A DNA stretch of 64,000 nucleotides. Source: Byssochlamys sp. IMV 00236 (taxonomy: Eukaryota > Ascomycota > Eurotiomycetes > Eurotiales > Thermoascaceae). The notes under the pieces are model-generated. The model saw only the letters and a list, made by a program, of their open reading frames with translations. It made no database searches and was not told the origin of the DNA. The position numbers and the translations under genes are program-made. Below, in pieces: positions 23,447 through 35,836 of this stretch; the first letter of the stretch is position 1; each line of letters opens with the position of its first letter. The stretch lies in assembly GCA_001931875.2 (NCBI GenBank), contig MSJH02000798.1, positions 108,989 to 172,988 on the forward strand, written 5' to 3'.

Positions 23447-26400
23447 TCAGTCCGGAGGAGCGAAGTATCGAGTGAATCGCTCCTTCTTCGTAAGCCCCAG
23501 CTCGGCCACCACCCAGTGGCAGCTCATGAGAAGACTTGGAAACCGGACCGTCCAGAATTGGAGATAGCCCACCGGAAGGCCGCCGATGTGGGCCTTGAGG
23601 TGCTCTGACATATCATTGTAATGGTGCTTCTTATTGCGGAGAGCCCGTAGCAAGTCCAGCATCTTAGAGCCGGTGTACTTGCGTTGTTTTCCAAGACTGT
23701 CCTTGAACTCCTTAGGAAGAGCTTTCAGGAAGTCCATCTCGGGACCCATAACGTTCAGCGCAACGGATTCAAGACACTGCAGAGCGGGGGACGGCGGGTC
23801 TCGAGGCTCAAATTCGAAGTGATCCGAGACATCGCAGAGAAAGTTGAGGCGTTCTGCAGCGGACCAGAAGAATGGATGCATCATAACGGCAGTTGCATCG
23901 GGTCTGGCGGATATGAATCAGTTTATCGATCATGATAGGTGGGGTGAGTAAAGTACTTACCGACGACGAGGGTCAAGTGAAAGCATCGACCCGATGAGAT
24001 CGTCCGCTTCAAACGCATACTCCCCCAGGCGCTGAAGATCGTCCAGGTTGTGATTACCCTTGACAATATTGGCTTCACGCATGAACTTGCCATCCTTATC
24101 GAAGGGGTGCCCCCCACGCGTCAGGACATAGTAAAAGACACAACCAAGAGAGAAAATATCAATGGCCCGCGTGGCTCGTCGATTCGTCTGAGGATCGACA
24201 ACTGCGGGCTCCGAGGACTCTGTATTTTGGGACTCTGCCGCCGCAAAGTTAGGGGCGTTACTGTTTTGATCATCGTCCACCAGCAGCTCGGGCGCCCGCC
24301 AACCAGAAGTGCCAGCTGCGTGCGCCGTTGTTGCCCTGAACGAGCTCTGGTTGTCCTCCAATTTCTTGCAGAGCCCAAAATCCGAGATGAGGAGTCGCAA
24401 AGAGTGAGACCCCATCCGACCACGAGGAGCAGCTACAAGGATGTTCTGCGGTTTGAGATCCCGATGGACTATTTTCAATGAGTGAAGGTATCGCACGCCA
24501 GCCGTGATCTGACGCAGGATGTCCGGGACATCCAGGCCGCCGTTAACCAGCTGCGGATAATCAGAAGGCCTTTCAACGAGCTCCTGCAGGGACGCAGGGC
24601 ATAGTTCTAATGCGATGTATAGGAATCCCGCTGCTTGCTCACGGCAGAAGTATCGGATCACGTTGCCATGATCGTCACTCTCCTGCAGAAGACCCACTTC
24701 ATGGGAAGCGATGTCGTAGAACTCGACCAGCATCCGCTTGACAGCCACATCTCTACCGTCGAAAGAACCTTTGTAGACAACAGTACCGTGGCTACCATGC
24801 CCCAGTACCTTGTCAGTGTAAACTTTCAGCTGGCCAATGCGAATTGCACCGTCCATCTCGACTATTTCGTTGGATACAGTCCTTGACAACTGAATGTCGG
24901 GTTCCAGTCTTGGCTGCGGTTGGAGATTCTTGACAGTCTCCACAACCTGGTCCGCTTGGCTCTTTGTGGCTTCTGTTCCTGGCTTCGCTTTGCGTTTATG
25001 AGCCTGGCCGCCGCGGCGGCCTCGTCGAGCTTTCCTCTTCTTTTCGGGCTCTTGTAGCTGTATGTCGTCCACATCGTCATCTCCATCCGGGCCACGAGAC
25101 GGCTCACGAATCCGAACCTTGGGTGTCGCGTCAGGCGCTGGGACACTGGTATCCCTTTTGCGCCTAGGAGTGGCATTGCCGTCATTCTGTTCATGGGCGA
25201 AGTCGACGTCGATCGTCATATTCTGCGCGGATGCCCCGGGGCTGGCATCTCTGCTGAACGAGGTACCGACAACGGGTGTAGGGGGGGTCGATAGAGGTTG
25301 TCCATAGGATGAAATAATGTTCTTGAGGTCAAGTTTCTGTTTTGCCAGCTCCTGCAGATTGTGAGAGTTGAAATAGACGAACGCGCCGATGAAAAGGAAA
25401 AGCAAGGTCACGAAGATGTCAATGGCATTATCCCAGCCCTTCCGAATTATCACACTCCTTCTCAAACCGGGGGAGTACATGGGATCTGACGGGGATCGCA
25501 TCAATTCGCGGGGAGTGTCATTCGACAATTCCGAGGCAGAGGGGCCAGAGATACTGGGGATGGTGCGGCGAACACTACGAGGTTCATTCAGCAAATGAAC
25601 ACCGGCAAGCGCAGCCTTCTGCTGAGCCAGATTAAGACTCGAAAGTGGCTGCCCGTCACGGAAATAGTCCTTCTCGTAGCATTGGGCCATCTTGGCGCGT
25701 CCTGTAACTAGTGGGTACGTAGTTTCGGACATGGCGTACCAACCGCCGCCTTCCGTGCAATCGATGAATACACGCGAATCCCTCTCTTCCAAACCGGTCG
25801 AGCCGTAATCGGGATCTGGGGGTTGCAGTGGCTGTGATAGCAAGACGAGTGGAGTTCGTGCGTCTGGGTTCTCCACACTGACAGGGCGTGCGATATCGAA
25901 GACACGGACAACGGGAGAAGAGAACCGCTGGGTGTACCGGGGACGCTCCATGCGCGAGTGATCAAAGCCTAGCACGACACCATCGTGCATACTATAGATG
26001 TGACTTTGATCCATAGTTTGATAATACTGACTTTGCAGGTCGATGTCCCTGTTGTTTGCGACCCACTCGGAGTATCTCAGCGTGCAAATGGGTGTACCAG
26101 TTTCCGTGTTCTGGATTGCAACCGCATATTCGATCCGACCCAGCGTCAGGGTACCGGTCGATTCACAATCCTCCTCGTCCGTCTCTAAACCATCCACTTT
26201 CCGACAACTCTCCTCCGGTGTAATCGGCCCGCGGGAACTGAAAACACGCAATATCGTGCCAGTACGGGCATCCACTGTATACAGGGTAGTCTCCTTTCTG
26301 GCCGTATACGTAACGGCCGGATCTGTTCCAGAGTAAGGAGTCTCGTCAACCAATTCCCTGACCGTCAATCCCAACTTCTGGAGCCCCGCATTGGGGCCGG

Positions 26401-26962
26401 GACTATAGATGTACAGGCTGCCATCCCGGCTGGGCTCGACAATCCAGAGGAAGTCGTCTTCTGGTTGTGAATCATCGAACTGGGTGCGGTTGGCACGGTG
26501 GTAGATACTCTCGACCATGGGACTGCTGGGCACCTCGAGAGCCCATCGGGGCGCCCCTGTCTTGCGGTCTCGCGCGTGGATGGTGCCGTCAACGGTCGCC
26601 AGAAGGACAAAGTCCTCTACCTCCCAATCCTGCAAGGACCGCGCGTGAAGCTGCGGAGCCAAACCAGCGGATGGGCTGGTCTGGGCAGGAGGGGCTCGAA
26701 CGGCGCGGCCGGAGCCCGCCAGAGCCAGGGTTGCCAGGGCGCTCACATCGTCGGATGCCACTTTTACATCGAGAATAGGATGAGTGTGTCGAAATTGAGC
26801 ATGAGGAGAATCAACGGCGTGGCCGGTCGGCCCTACAGGGACCGAGATGCTCGAGGGTCCCTCATTAATAGCTGACAGCTGCTGCGGAGCTGCGAAGAGA
26901 GGGAGGAGCAGGAGGGCGACGCTGGCAGGGAGGGTCGGGAGGGCGCCAGGCCGCCACTTCAT
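23447..26962 (-). CDS. ireA: Ire1-type ER stress sensor, kinase and endoribonuclease, 2 exons
   Basis: Type I ER membrane protein of 1,152 residues that triggers the unfolded protein response by splicing the HAC1/hacA mRNA. A signal peptide (about 1-25) leads a lumenal beta-rich sensor with TVDGTIHARDRKTGAPRW near 123-140. One membrane helix (about 513-531) follows, then a basic linker (KKRKARRGRRGG). The kinase domain starts near 719: GHGSHG loop, Lys742 in VAVKRM, HRDLKPQN at 833-840, DFG at 861-863, then AGTSGWRAPELL. A 57-nt intron (23904-23960, GTAAGT...GCCAG) joins DPRRR to PDATAVMMHPFFW. The C-terminal KEN RNase domain keeps the catalytic-looking cluster LLRALRNKKHHYNDM. All key residues seem present, so the gene should be functional. 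The gene symbol follows Aspergillus usage. Confidence 0.95.
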
Positions 26963-28037
26963 CGTGGGAAGACTTCAAAATCAGTCGCCTCGAGTGTGGA
27001 AAAATAGATGGCTATGATGGTGATCGTGTCGAGGTCGGCCGTCGCAGCGTGTCATATATGGTAATCGTTTGGGGTTCAACTAGAGTAATCGATGGAGTCT
27101 AGTGAACGGACGCCATCCTGGGTCGAGTAACAGTGAAATTGAATTAACCAGGCCTATAACAGAAAACGACAAAAATTGTCCGTCAAAAAAAATAAGTCGT
27201 GTGAGAAGAGCAGGATAGTCGCGGGAGAGATTGTGGGATGGGATGGGGAAAGGGAGTAAGACGGAGAGAATGTGAGCGAAGGAGGTCGAGAGGGCGTTTG
27301 TCGCCTGAGGCTGCGCTGACTTGTCTCCAGCCGCTCTGGACTGACACGCTTAACCTCACCAAGAATAGAACGGTTCTTTAAGCACAAGTCTATCCCCACA
27401 TCAAAAGATAGAAAAGGATGATGAGTAAGTTGCGTTCTTTTGCTTTCTTTGAGAAAGTCCATATTGGATACCTCTGTCCCTTTTTCTTTCGCCTTTGCTT
27501 TCTCTTTCCATGAATTATTGTCCCGTCTGCTTTGTTCCTTTGTTGCTTCCTGACCGACCAGGCCGGGGATACCGGGTGACAATACGTGACGCTTCCTGCT
27601 TACGACTCCACGTTTCATCCGGATGGGTCGTCGGCGGGGCCGTCGCCTGGTGTCCGGTATCGCTGTATTTCCTGGTAAATAATACCCAAGTAATCTGATG
27701 CTGCATCTTCCGTGAGCTTACGCAATGCGCGCACAGAATCCATACTAGCATGATACCGAATATCGTTTAAAAAGGACGCGCCTCCCCCGAGATGCCGCTG
27801 TGGTACTATTGCCAGTGTTATAGACATCGGAAAGGGACAAGGGTATATGGAGCGTATAGAGGTACAAGCCAGTGCAAAACCCTCAACGTCAGACAGATAT
27901 CCGGGAGGACAATCGAAGCGCCCTATGAGAAACAATAACCATATACAGATACCTGTCAAGAGCACCCAAAAGAAAAAGAAGAATCCAAATGGAAATGGAA
28001 ATGAAAAAGGAAAAGGGAAAGTGACCTCCACCGCAAC
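26963..28037. other. Upstream region of Ire1 and 3' flank of the GH76 gene
   Basis: More than 1 kb with no supported gene. The apparent minus-strand frames (27154-27618 and 27615-28031) are compositionally biased (runs of Phe/Pro/Lys from polypurine-polypyrimidine tracts) and look like UTR sequence. Such a long leader could carry upstream open frames controlling Ire1, but this is not shown. Confidence 0.45.
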
Positions 28038-29639
28038 TCAACCGCCACGGATCATCCAGGTCATCATCCCGACCCATCCGGTCAAGAATATTGCTGTTAC
28101 AATGCCCGCGCCGGCTCTATCACCCGTTGTGATCTTTATTCCTAATCCATCACCCTTCGGGGTCTGGTTGTCGTCCAAACCGGCATTGGGGTCACCCTTA
28201 CTCTTGCCGCCAGTGTCAGCGGTGAGTGGAGCCTGGTTCTTCTGCGAAAGGAGTTGGACCGAAAATATACTCGTCGCGCTCATCTGCGTCTCCAATGACT
28301 GAGTACCATCAAAAGTACTCTGCCACCAACGACGACCGCAGTGCTTGCCATCAGAACCTCCCGAACACTGTTTTGCGGCGGCTAGGGCCGATGCTTGCAG
28401 CTTCGGCATAATCACGTCCGTCTTGTAAGGTGCAACAGTGGTCAAGAAGGCAAGCCAGCTCGAAAGGAAGCCTTTGAAGCAGTCTTGGTTGCGGTCACAC
28501 ATCATGTTTGGCTCACAAGCGACCTCCGACATGATATTGCCGCCATACTGCTGTGGGAAGAAGGTCTTGAAGGTGGTGTTGAGCAGACCGTCAATGCCCT
28601 CTTGCCATTTCTGTGCGCCTTTGGTCTATTTTCCCAACTAGTCAGTGGGCCGAGGAAATTCTTCAATGCAGGTTTGGTAGGTCGCTTACAAAATTATACA
28701 TGTATCCTGCGCCACTGATGTACGTGCCATAGTTATAGGTCCACTGCAGGTCACCCTGATCCTTACACTGCGTGTCCACGTTCGTTGTATCGGCGACATT
28801 CCACGTCTTGTTGTTCATCAGCGGTGTCGTCAGCGTCCAGTCCCAGATCTTTTCCGCCCAGTCGGCGTAGGTCTGGTTGTTGGTGTATCGCGCCAGGCGT
28901 GCTGATAACTGGAATAGACCTCCGTTCGAGATTGAGTTCTTTGTGGTCCATCCGGCCTGGTAAGAGTTCTGCTGCCAGCGCAGACCACCGCCACAACTGC
29001 CCGTGTCCCACCGCGGCACCTGCGTGTTGAAGACACCCTGCGCGAGAGCTAACCACGAGACCTGGTTCGGTTGCTCGGGGAAATTCAATTCGGCCGCCGT
29101 CATTGCGGCCAACCCCCAGAAGACTTGGTCATCGTTGCCCTGTCATGATGCCAGTCAGAATTGAAAATGCGGAGAGGAAGCGCCCTTTATCTCCTTACCA
29201 GCCACTGGGTCCAGTTCGAGGGCAAGTAGTCGTTACCGTCGCCCTTCTGCCAGAGCATACCCTGGGTGGTTACGTTGTTGTAGGAATCATCACCGGTAAA
29301 GTACCAGTATTCGATCAACGTCATGAACATAGCACCTCCTTCCCACCAGGTGCCGGGCAGCTTTCCGGGAATCTGCCCGGTCTTGTTGCCATCATAGTAA
29401 CTCATCATATCATAGGCAGCGGTTGCTGCCGCGTTTTTGATCTGTTCTATAATTAACGTCGCAAGGACCTCAGTCAGTCAAGGGATTCTCAGCAATATCC
29501 GCCACCCTGTACGCGATTCTGGACACCCACCTGGATCATTGATATTGGTCAGGCCGATATCTGCGACCGCTACCTGACCCGCAAGTAGAGCGGTCCAGAG
29601 AGCGCCCGTGAGACCGCAAAGCCGGCCGAAGAAGTGCAT
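28038..29639 (-). CDS. Dfg5/Dcw1-type GPI-anchored GH76 mannosidase-like wall enzyme, 4 exons
   Basis: Predicted 464-residue enzyme of glycoside hydrolase family 76 (Dfg5/Dcw1). These cell-surface proteins cut GPI-glycan mannan and transfer GPI-proteins to the wall glucan. Four exons (29531-29639, 29199-29446, 28690-29139, 28038-28625) are joined through introns 29447-29530, 29140-29198 and 28626-28689, all GT-AG and in frame. A signal peptide ends near residue 26 (LLAGQVAVA). YDMMSYYDGNKTG, then GNDDQVFWGLAA (the Asp pair at about 122-123 is the catalytic motif), the repeated helical hairpins and CGGGLRWQQ are all family signatures. Several NxT/NxS sites suggest N-glycosylation. The C-terminus is a polar stretch followed by a hydrophobic tail (GIVTAIFLTGWVGMMTWMI), consistent with a GPI-attachment signal. 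It is intact. Confidence 0.93.
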
Positions 29640-30936
29640 GGTATGGGGCGACAGACGAGAATAAAAACGAGCGACACACCCTCTTAAGGACTCATCGAAA
29701 CGAGGGTTGGGCGGAGGAAAGATCAGACTAGGCAGTAAGCGAGAGTGATAAGAACGCGGTCCAAAAACTCGCTGAGATGGCTGATAATGACGGGAGGGGG
29801 GGAAACGAGAGATGAGCAGTTGGAGAGAGCGCGACTGTAGAGTTACAACCGTAGAGTAGAGCAGAAGGCGGCTCGTGTCTCACAGCAGGGAGAGGGACGA
29901 TTAGGACTGTTTCCGTCATTCCCCAGCCAAGGACGCAGGATGTACTCTTGTTGGCTGGAGGCGAACAACAGATCTTCTGGCACAGGCACGCATCCCAAGA
30001 ATGGAGGGTGGATCAGGGGCGCATTTTCCCTTGTCTTCCCTTTTCGAGTACTCCGTGCCATTCGCTTTTCTTCCGCGTCGCCCATCTTCGTCTTCGTCGT
30101 TTGTCCGATCGACTGGCAACGGGGCCGACGATCGTATGCTTCCATCCAACATCACTGGTGGCTGCGGGGGAAGACCCAGCGATTGTCCTTGGCGCTTCCA
30201 CGCAAGCTCCAAAATAATAATAATAATAATAAGCTGACTTGATCCCCAAGCGCCTCCAGCTGGGCCAGACCCCTTCCGTCATATGACACTACTCTAGATG
30301 GACGACACGGTTTGTCGCGATCGGGAGAAATTGCATAGTATGTAGCGCATATATTTAGTCGAGCAAGTCTCTTATCGTGATCCAATGCGATACAATAATA
30401 ATCATAGAAACTCTTCAGCGCCAAGAACCCAGCGAATTGGTGCGATCCGTGCACGTCTCCACCACGGAAGAGCCTTCAGGGGAGCGGGCCTCTTGGCAAC
30501 ATGGCGATCTGACATGGATATATATAGATTGACATGTACAGAGTGGAAGGTTTACCAGAGCGGTAGCCTGCAAGCACGATTATATATAACACAACAAGGC
30601 GACGAAACAAAATACTTCCTCCGTACATAGAGAAAAGGAGAAGAAACAAAACAAGTCGGCGCGAGAGTTACATCTACATGTTCTTCTTTCTTTCTCTAAT
30701 CCTCAGTCCAGACATAAAATAAGATATCATACCGAGTTAAGATGCAGGAATAAGATAGGTCGCTCTTTCTTTAGTTGCAGGATTTTTCTTTTTTCCTCTA
30801 AACTTCATATGAAGACTCTTCGTGATAGATATTAGATCGTTTTTTTCCTCCACTCTTCATCCAGTGGTTTCATCTTTCCCAATGCGAGTTCCCTACTGGA
30901 CAACTGCGTGATTCATCAGAGAAGATTGTATGTCGT
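29640..30936. other. Intergenic, upstream of the GH76 gene and downstream of CCT-beta
   Basis: Overlapping short frames on both strands have no recognisable domain. The 250 bp after the CCT-beta stop are T/A-rich and probably 3' UTR. The (AAT)n run at 30212-30232 is the only repeat noticed. Confidence 0.5.
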
Positions 30937-32746
30937 CTACATACGTTCACGTCGGCGTGGGGCGCTGCGGATAATGTTGTCGACCCGGAGAAGGAGCTGC
31001 GTCACTGTTAGCATGTGTGCCATAGGTGGTTACAGCAAGTAAGGAGGATCGAAAGTCAAGGGGACGGTCTTACCTCGGCAGCCTCAGAGGCCGACGACAC
31101 AACGGCCCGTTTGAGCTTGTAGCTTTCCACGACACCGAGTTCCCGCATATCGGCGATTCCACCACCGGGGGTCAGCAGGTCAAGTCCAGAGCTCGTCATG
31201 CCGTTGTTGATAGCTTGACGTAGTCGTGTCACGAGGTCGCTCGAGTCCAAACCGGCGTTGTCAGCCAGAATGGTCGGTAGCTGCTTTAGAGCCTGCGCGA
31301 AGGCATCGACAGCCAGCTGTTTCTTGCCTGTCGTGTTCTGTGCAGCGTGCTCGACAGCCTTGGACATCACCATCTCCGCACAACCACCGCCAAGAGTCAC
31401 CTTGGGCTCCTTCACCGTCTGTGAGAGCACTGCCAGAGCATCATGAAGAGATCGCTCCGCCTCATCCAGGAGCTGCTCGGTGGCACCACGAAGCACAATC
31501 GTGCAGGCTTGGCCGGCAGCAACGCCGGAGAACTTGATCAAGGTATCCTCACCAATAATGACCTCCTCAATTAGGTCACAGTGACCCAGCTTGACCTGGT
31601 CCGGGTGGTCGAATGTAGAAGCGATTTCACCACCAGTAACCAACGCCAACCGTTCGATGCCGTCGAAATCGGCGTGCTCAATAGAGACGATGCCTGCCTC
31701 CGTGAATAGCTGCTCGGGCCAGTTGTAGATGAGCTGTCGGTTGACGAAGCAGTTGATTCCGTGTGCCTTGATCTTCTCGACCTTGGCACGCATCTTCTCG
31801 CGCTCTGCCTTCTCCAGCTCTGCCAGCTTACCCGTCGATTCCACCTTGACCCGGGCACCGAAGATCTTGACCTTGTCCGTATCCATTGCGGTGTTGGCGA
31901 CGAGGATCTTGGCGTTCTCCAGGCGCTTGGGCTGGTTGACACCGATCTTCTTGTCCAAAATGAAGCCCTCGTCGAGGTAGGAGTCGCTTAGCTTGCCACC
32001 AGCTTTCTTGATGATCTGAATATGGCTCAGATCGGTCGAGCCCTTCAGGCGGAGAACTGCTTCACACGCAAGAGTAGCGAACTGATCCCGGTCCTGGGCT
32101 AGAACCTTGGAGCTGAGAGTGGTACGGGCAATGGCCCGGAGGTCATTCCGGAATGCCTCTGGATCCTGACTGCGGTCCACAGCAGATTTCTCGAGAGCAG
32201 CTAGAGCAGCCTTGCTAGCTATCCGATATCCTTCGATAATCGTTTGGGGATGGATCTTCTTCTCGACAAGCTTCTCAGCCTCTCGCAACAATTCCGCGGC
32301 CAGCACCGTAACGGATGTTGTTCCATCACCAACTTCGTCATCTTGCACCTTTGAGATATTCACCAGAACCTTTGCAGCAGCATTATCAAGAGCAATAGCT
32401 TTCAGAATGGTCGCTCCGTCGTTCGTGACCAAGATCTCTCCAGTCGACCTATGATAAGGATATGTCATCAGTAGCGGTCCTCAACCCGACCCCGCAGACT
32501 CAAATTTCATGGACATACGCAGACTGCAGGATTTTATCCATTCCTTTAGGTCCAAGAGTGCTCTTCACGAGGTCGCCCACAGCGATAGCGCCCACGAAGG
32601 CGGACAATCTCGCATTCTCACCCTTCTCCTCGGTGACATCGTCGGCAAAGATCTGTGTGGGGTTGTTGAAAGAGGCAGCCTGTAGAAGAAAAAAACAGGT
32701 CAGTGTCTATTGTTAGATGTCCTCACTGTTGAGAGTGACAAACCAT
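30937..32746 (-). CDS. cct2: CCT/TRiC chaperonin subunit beta, 4 exons
   Basis: Beta subunit (532 residues) of the cytosolic group II chaperonin TRiC, which folds actin, tubulin and WD40 proteins with ATP. Exon 1 is just the ATG at 32744-32746. Intron 32680-32743 leads to [14 protein letters not shown]; intron 32449-32518 joins LQSA to STGEILV; intron 30997-31073 joins SEAAE to [10 protein letters not shown], ending RRRERM. ATP-site motifs are complete: [26 protein letters not shown], and near the end [23 protein letters not shown] and the family-typical [14 protein letters not shown] in the apical domain agree with the beta paralogue. Total length equals the yeast and animal proteins. Only about 230 bp separate its start from the divergent cyclophilin gene. 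Confidence 0.96.
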
Positions 32747-32976
32747 GATGATTAAATCCGGGGTATAAACTGGCGGCCGTCGTGTCTGCGAGAGAGATAT
32801 GGAGGTTCAAGCAGCACCGCACGTCCTGATGATGGTGGACTGCGGGACGGCGACCACCAAAAAAGTTCGCGATGTGGCCCGAGCTTCCTGCTCCGGACAG
32901 CGCTTGTATCACAACGTGTCTTGAGGTCCTTTCCGCTTAAGGCCGCTTTATTTCTGCTTGACGCACAACTATAGGT
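32747..32976. promoter_or_regulatory. Short bidirectional promoter between CCT-beta and WD40-cyclophilin
   Basis: Two folding-related genes start back to back 230 bp apart, so both promoters and leaders must lie here. No TATA box was obvious. Co-regulation is inferred from layout only. Confidence 0.55.
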
Positions 32977-34989
32977 ATGGCAGAGACCGAGGAAGTGAAG
33001 AGTCCAGCTTCGAACAAACGTCCGCTATCGGATGTTGAAGGCGAAGCACATGCCAACGGTAAGTTCTTGGAAGTCCCCATCATGCGACAGCTGATCCCAA
33101 GCTTGATACTGACCATATCGAATAGGCGATGAATCCTCCTCAGACGATGATTTCGGCCCTGCTCTTCCCTCTGCAGCAGCGCCAAAAAAGAAGCGACGCA
33201 AGCTTGCGTTCGAAAAGGTCTACGTGAATTCCCTTCCAGCGTCCTCCCGCTACTCGAAGTCGCTCATGCACAAGGACCAACTGTCCTTCATCACAATTAC
33301 GCCTCATACAGACTTTCTGATTACAAGCTCTGTGGATGGATTTGTCAAGTTCTGGAAGAAGCTGGCTGTGGGTGTCGAGTTCGTAAAGGAGTTTCGCGCG
33401 CATACCACGGAGATCACGAGCGTGAGTGTCAGCGCCGATGGGAGGAGCTTCGCGACAGCTGGGGCAGATAAGACTGTGAAGATATTTGACGTGATCACAT
33501 TCGGTACGTCTGCTTGGTTAGTTTTGGAATTGCGAGTTCATGCTGATGGGGCTTAGATCTCCTCTCAATGTTGCAGCTCGACTTTACACCACGTTGTTTA
33601 TGCTGGGTGCACCGACGGGGGGCGTCTCTACCTATGCTCGCTGTCACAGATGAATCAAGTAATAAGATTCTGCTCTACGATGGACGAGGCGAGAATACTC
33701 AGCCTCTACATACTCTCACCAACATCCACAGGAAGCCTGTGGTTGCGATTGCCTTCAACGACGCCTACGGCTGCGTTATATCGGCGGATGAGTCGGGGAT
33801 GATTGAGTACTGGCGATCCGGGGACGGGTCATTTGAGAAACCAGACAACGTGTTTGAACTGAAATCCTCGACGGACTTGTTTGAATTCAAGAAATCCAAA
33901 TCCGTGCCTGCGTCTATCACGATATCGCCTTCGGGCCAGCAATTCTCGACCTTCTCCTTCCCTGATCGCCAGGTCCGCGTATTTGACTTTCCCACTGGAA
34001 AGCTCTACAGGAAATACGATGAGTCGCTTCCTACCATTATCGAGATGCAGCAGGCTGGCACAGCATTGCAGAAGCTAGATGAAATCGAATTTGGTCGACG
34101 ACTGGCCGTCGAACGGGAACTCGAGAACCCTGTCACGCAACCCAAGGTGAATGTGATTTTCGATGAATCAGGACATTTCATTCTCTATGGCTCTGTGTTG
34201 GGTATCAAATGCATTAACACCTTTACGAACCGGGTTGTCCGGGTGTATGGCAAAGACGAGCCGTTCCGTGCGCTCAATCTTGCCATTTATCAAGGCCAAC
34301 CACAGAAAAAAGGCCTCGTAACTGTCAGCATGGCCGCTAGCTCAAATCCGCTACTTCAAGAAGCCGAAGTGCGCGATCCGATGCTGGTCAGCACTGGTTT
34401 CGGTAAAGTCCGCTTCTACATCTTCACGAACGAAACCGAGATTTCCAAATCATCTCGTGATGTTCAGAACGAAAAGCCTCGTCAGGGAGGCGACCGCGAA
34501 GCTACGGTCCAGAAGCATACAGAGACTGGTACTTCGGCCATCCTTCACACTACCATGGGTGATATCCATCTCCGCCTCTTCCCGACCGCAGCCCCCAAGG
34601 CAGTCGAGAATTTTGTCACCCATGCCCGTAATGGATATTACAACAACACTATATTCCACCGTGTGATACGCAAATTCATGATCCAGGGTGGAGACCCGAA
34701 CGGTGATGGTACAGGGGGCGAGTCCATCTGGGGTGGTGAGTTTGAAGATGAATTCTCAAGTCTAAAGCATGATAAGCCATACACGCTCAGTATGGCCAAT
34801 GCCGGACCCAACACAAACGGTAGTCAGTTCTTTATCACGACAGAGAAAACGCCGTGGTTGGACGGCAAACATACGATCTTTGGCCGGGCGGTTGCGGGGC
34901 TGGATGTGGTGCATAAAATCGAGAATACGAAGGTATACAAGGAGAAACCAGAAGTGGATATCAAAATCGTCAGTATCAGCGTCTCTTGA
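32977..34989 (+). CDS. WD40-repeat peptidyl-prolyl isomerase (PPWD1-type cyclophilin), 3 exons
   Basis: 630-residue nuclear cyclophilin with N-terminal WD40 repeats, orthologue type of human PPWD1, a spliceosome-associated prolyl isomerase. Exons 32977-33058, 33126-33503 and 33557-34989 join in frame through introns 33059-33125 (GTAAGT...AATAG) and 33504-33556 (GTACGT...CTTAG). An acidic/basic N-terminus with PKKKRRK (a likely nuclear signal) precedes a WD40 propeller (about 65-380; [24 protein letters not shown]). The cyclophilin domain covers about 476-630 and keeps the active-site residues: [22 protein letters not shown] and [10 protein letters not shown]. The start ATG is the first in frame and matches the usual short acidic beginning. 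No defects were seen. Confidence 0.95.
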
Positions 34990-35836
34990 GATGCGTTTGG
35001 ACATTTTTCTTTTTCTTATTAGTCAAGCGGCTGCTATTTACTCTCAATACGGTCAACTGGGAAATGTATTGTAGGCAATCTCACGTGGAACTTTGTACGC
35101 GGCGTAATTTATATATGTTGCAACATATTCTAAATTGAATAGAGATGCTAATATGATACAACGGAACCCAAATATCTGGATATTGAAGTAATTATGTATT
35201 TAATTAGCGGATGCAATGTGAATAAATATATATCACTACGATGTGCGAAAAACATATCAGGACCATTTCTATTCAACTGAGTAGCTTCGCATAAAAATAT
35301 AAGCTCTGGCGTCTACTTGAAGATAAAGCATATGCATATATATAAAATATTTGCGGTCCTTTGAGAGCAAAGCAGGCAGGCAAGATAGTGCCATGTATTA
35401 GTATAGCGAAAGATACCGCTTGATATAACTATGTGACGTATTAATGCAGGCCATGACGGAGAAAAAGTGTATACATATGTATGTATGGCACCTGTTTGTC
35501 CATAATAGCATGGCCAATTCATTTCTGGCTCCAGTATAGTATACTGTTCGATGCCGAACACGGGTAGTAATGCCAACAAGTGCCGCTCCACGCTTTCCTA
35601 TAAGAGTTTCAATGCCGACTCTTTTTCTTCTGGTTCTGCCAGAATATAATGCAATGGATACACCGGTACGCCGCCTTTCAGAGACCACATCCAAAAAGAT
35701 AAATAGAAAATGCAAGACAATTAGAAGATGCAGATCCGCTGCAAAAATGATGGGAATCCAACATGCGATGCATGAACATTAGATGGCACAGCGCAACTGA
35801 GAGCGCGAAAGAAAGAAAATGATATCAAAGACCATT
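34990..35836. other. Intergenic between convergent genes
   Basis: AT-rich 3' flanks of the cyclophilin and the membrane-protein genes. The short frames on the minus strand (35313-35715) show no recognised domain and look like chance. Confidence 0.5.

Noticed and set aside
27615..28031. 138-codon minus-strand frame with Phe/Pro runs
   Set aside because: Arises from a polypurine/polypyrimidine tract just after the GH76 stop; no start context or family.
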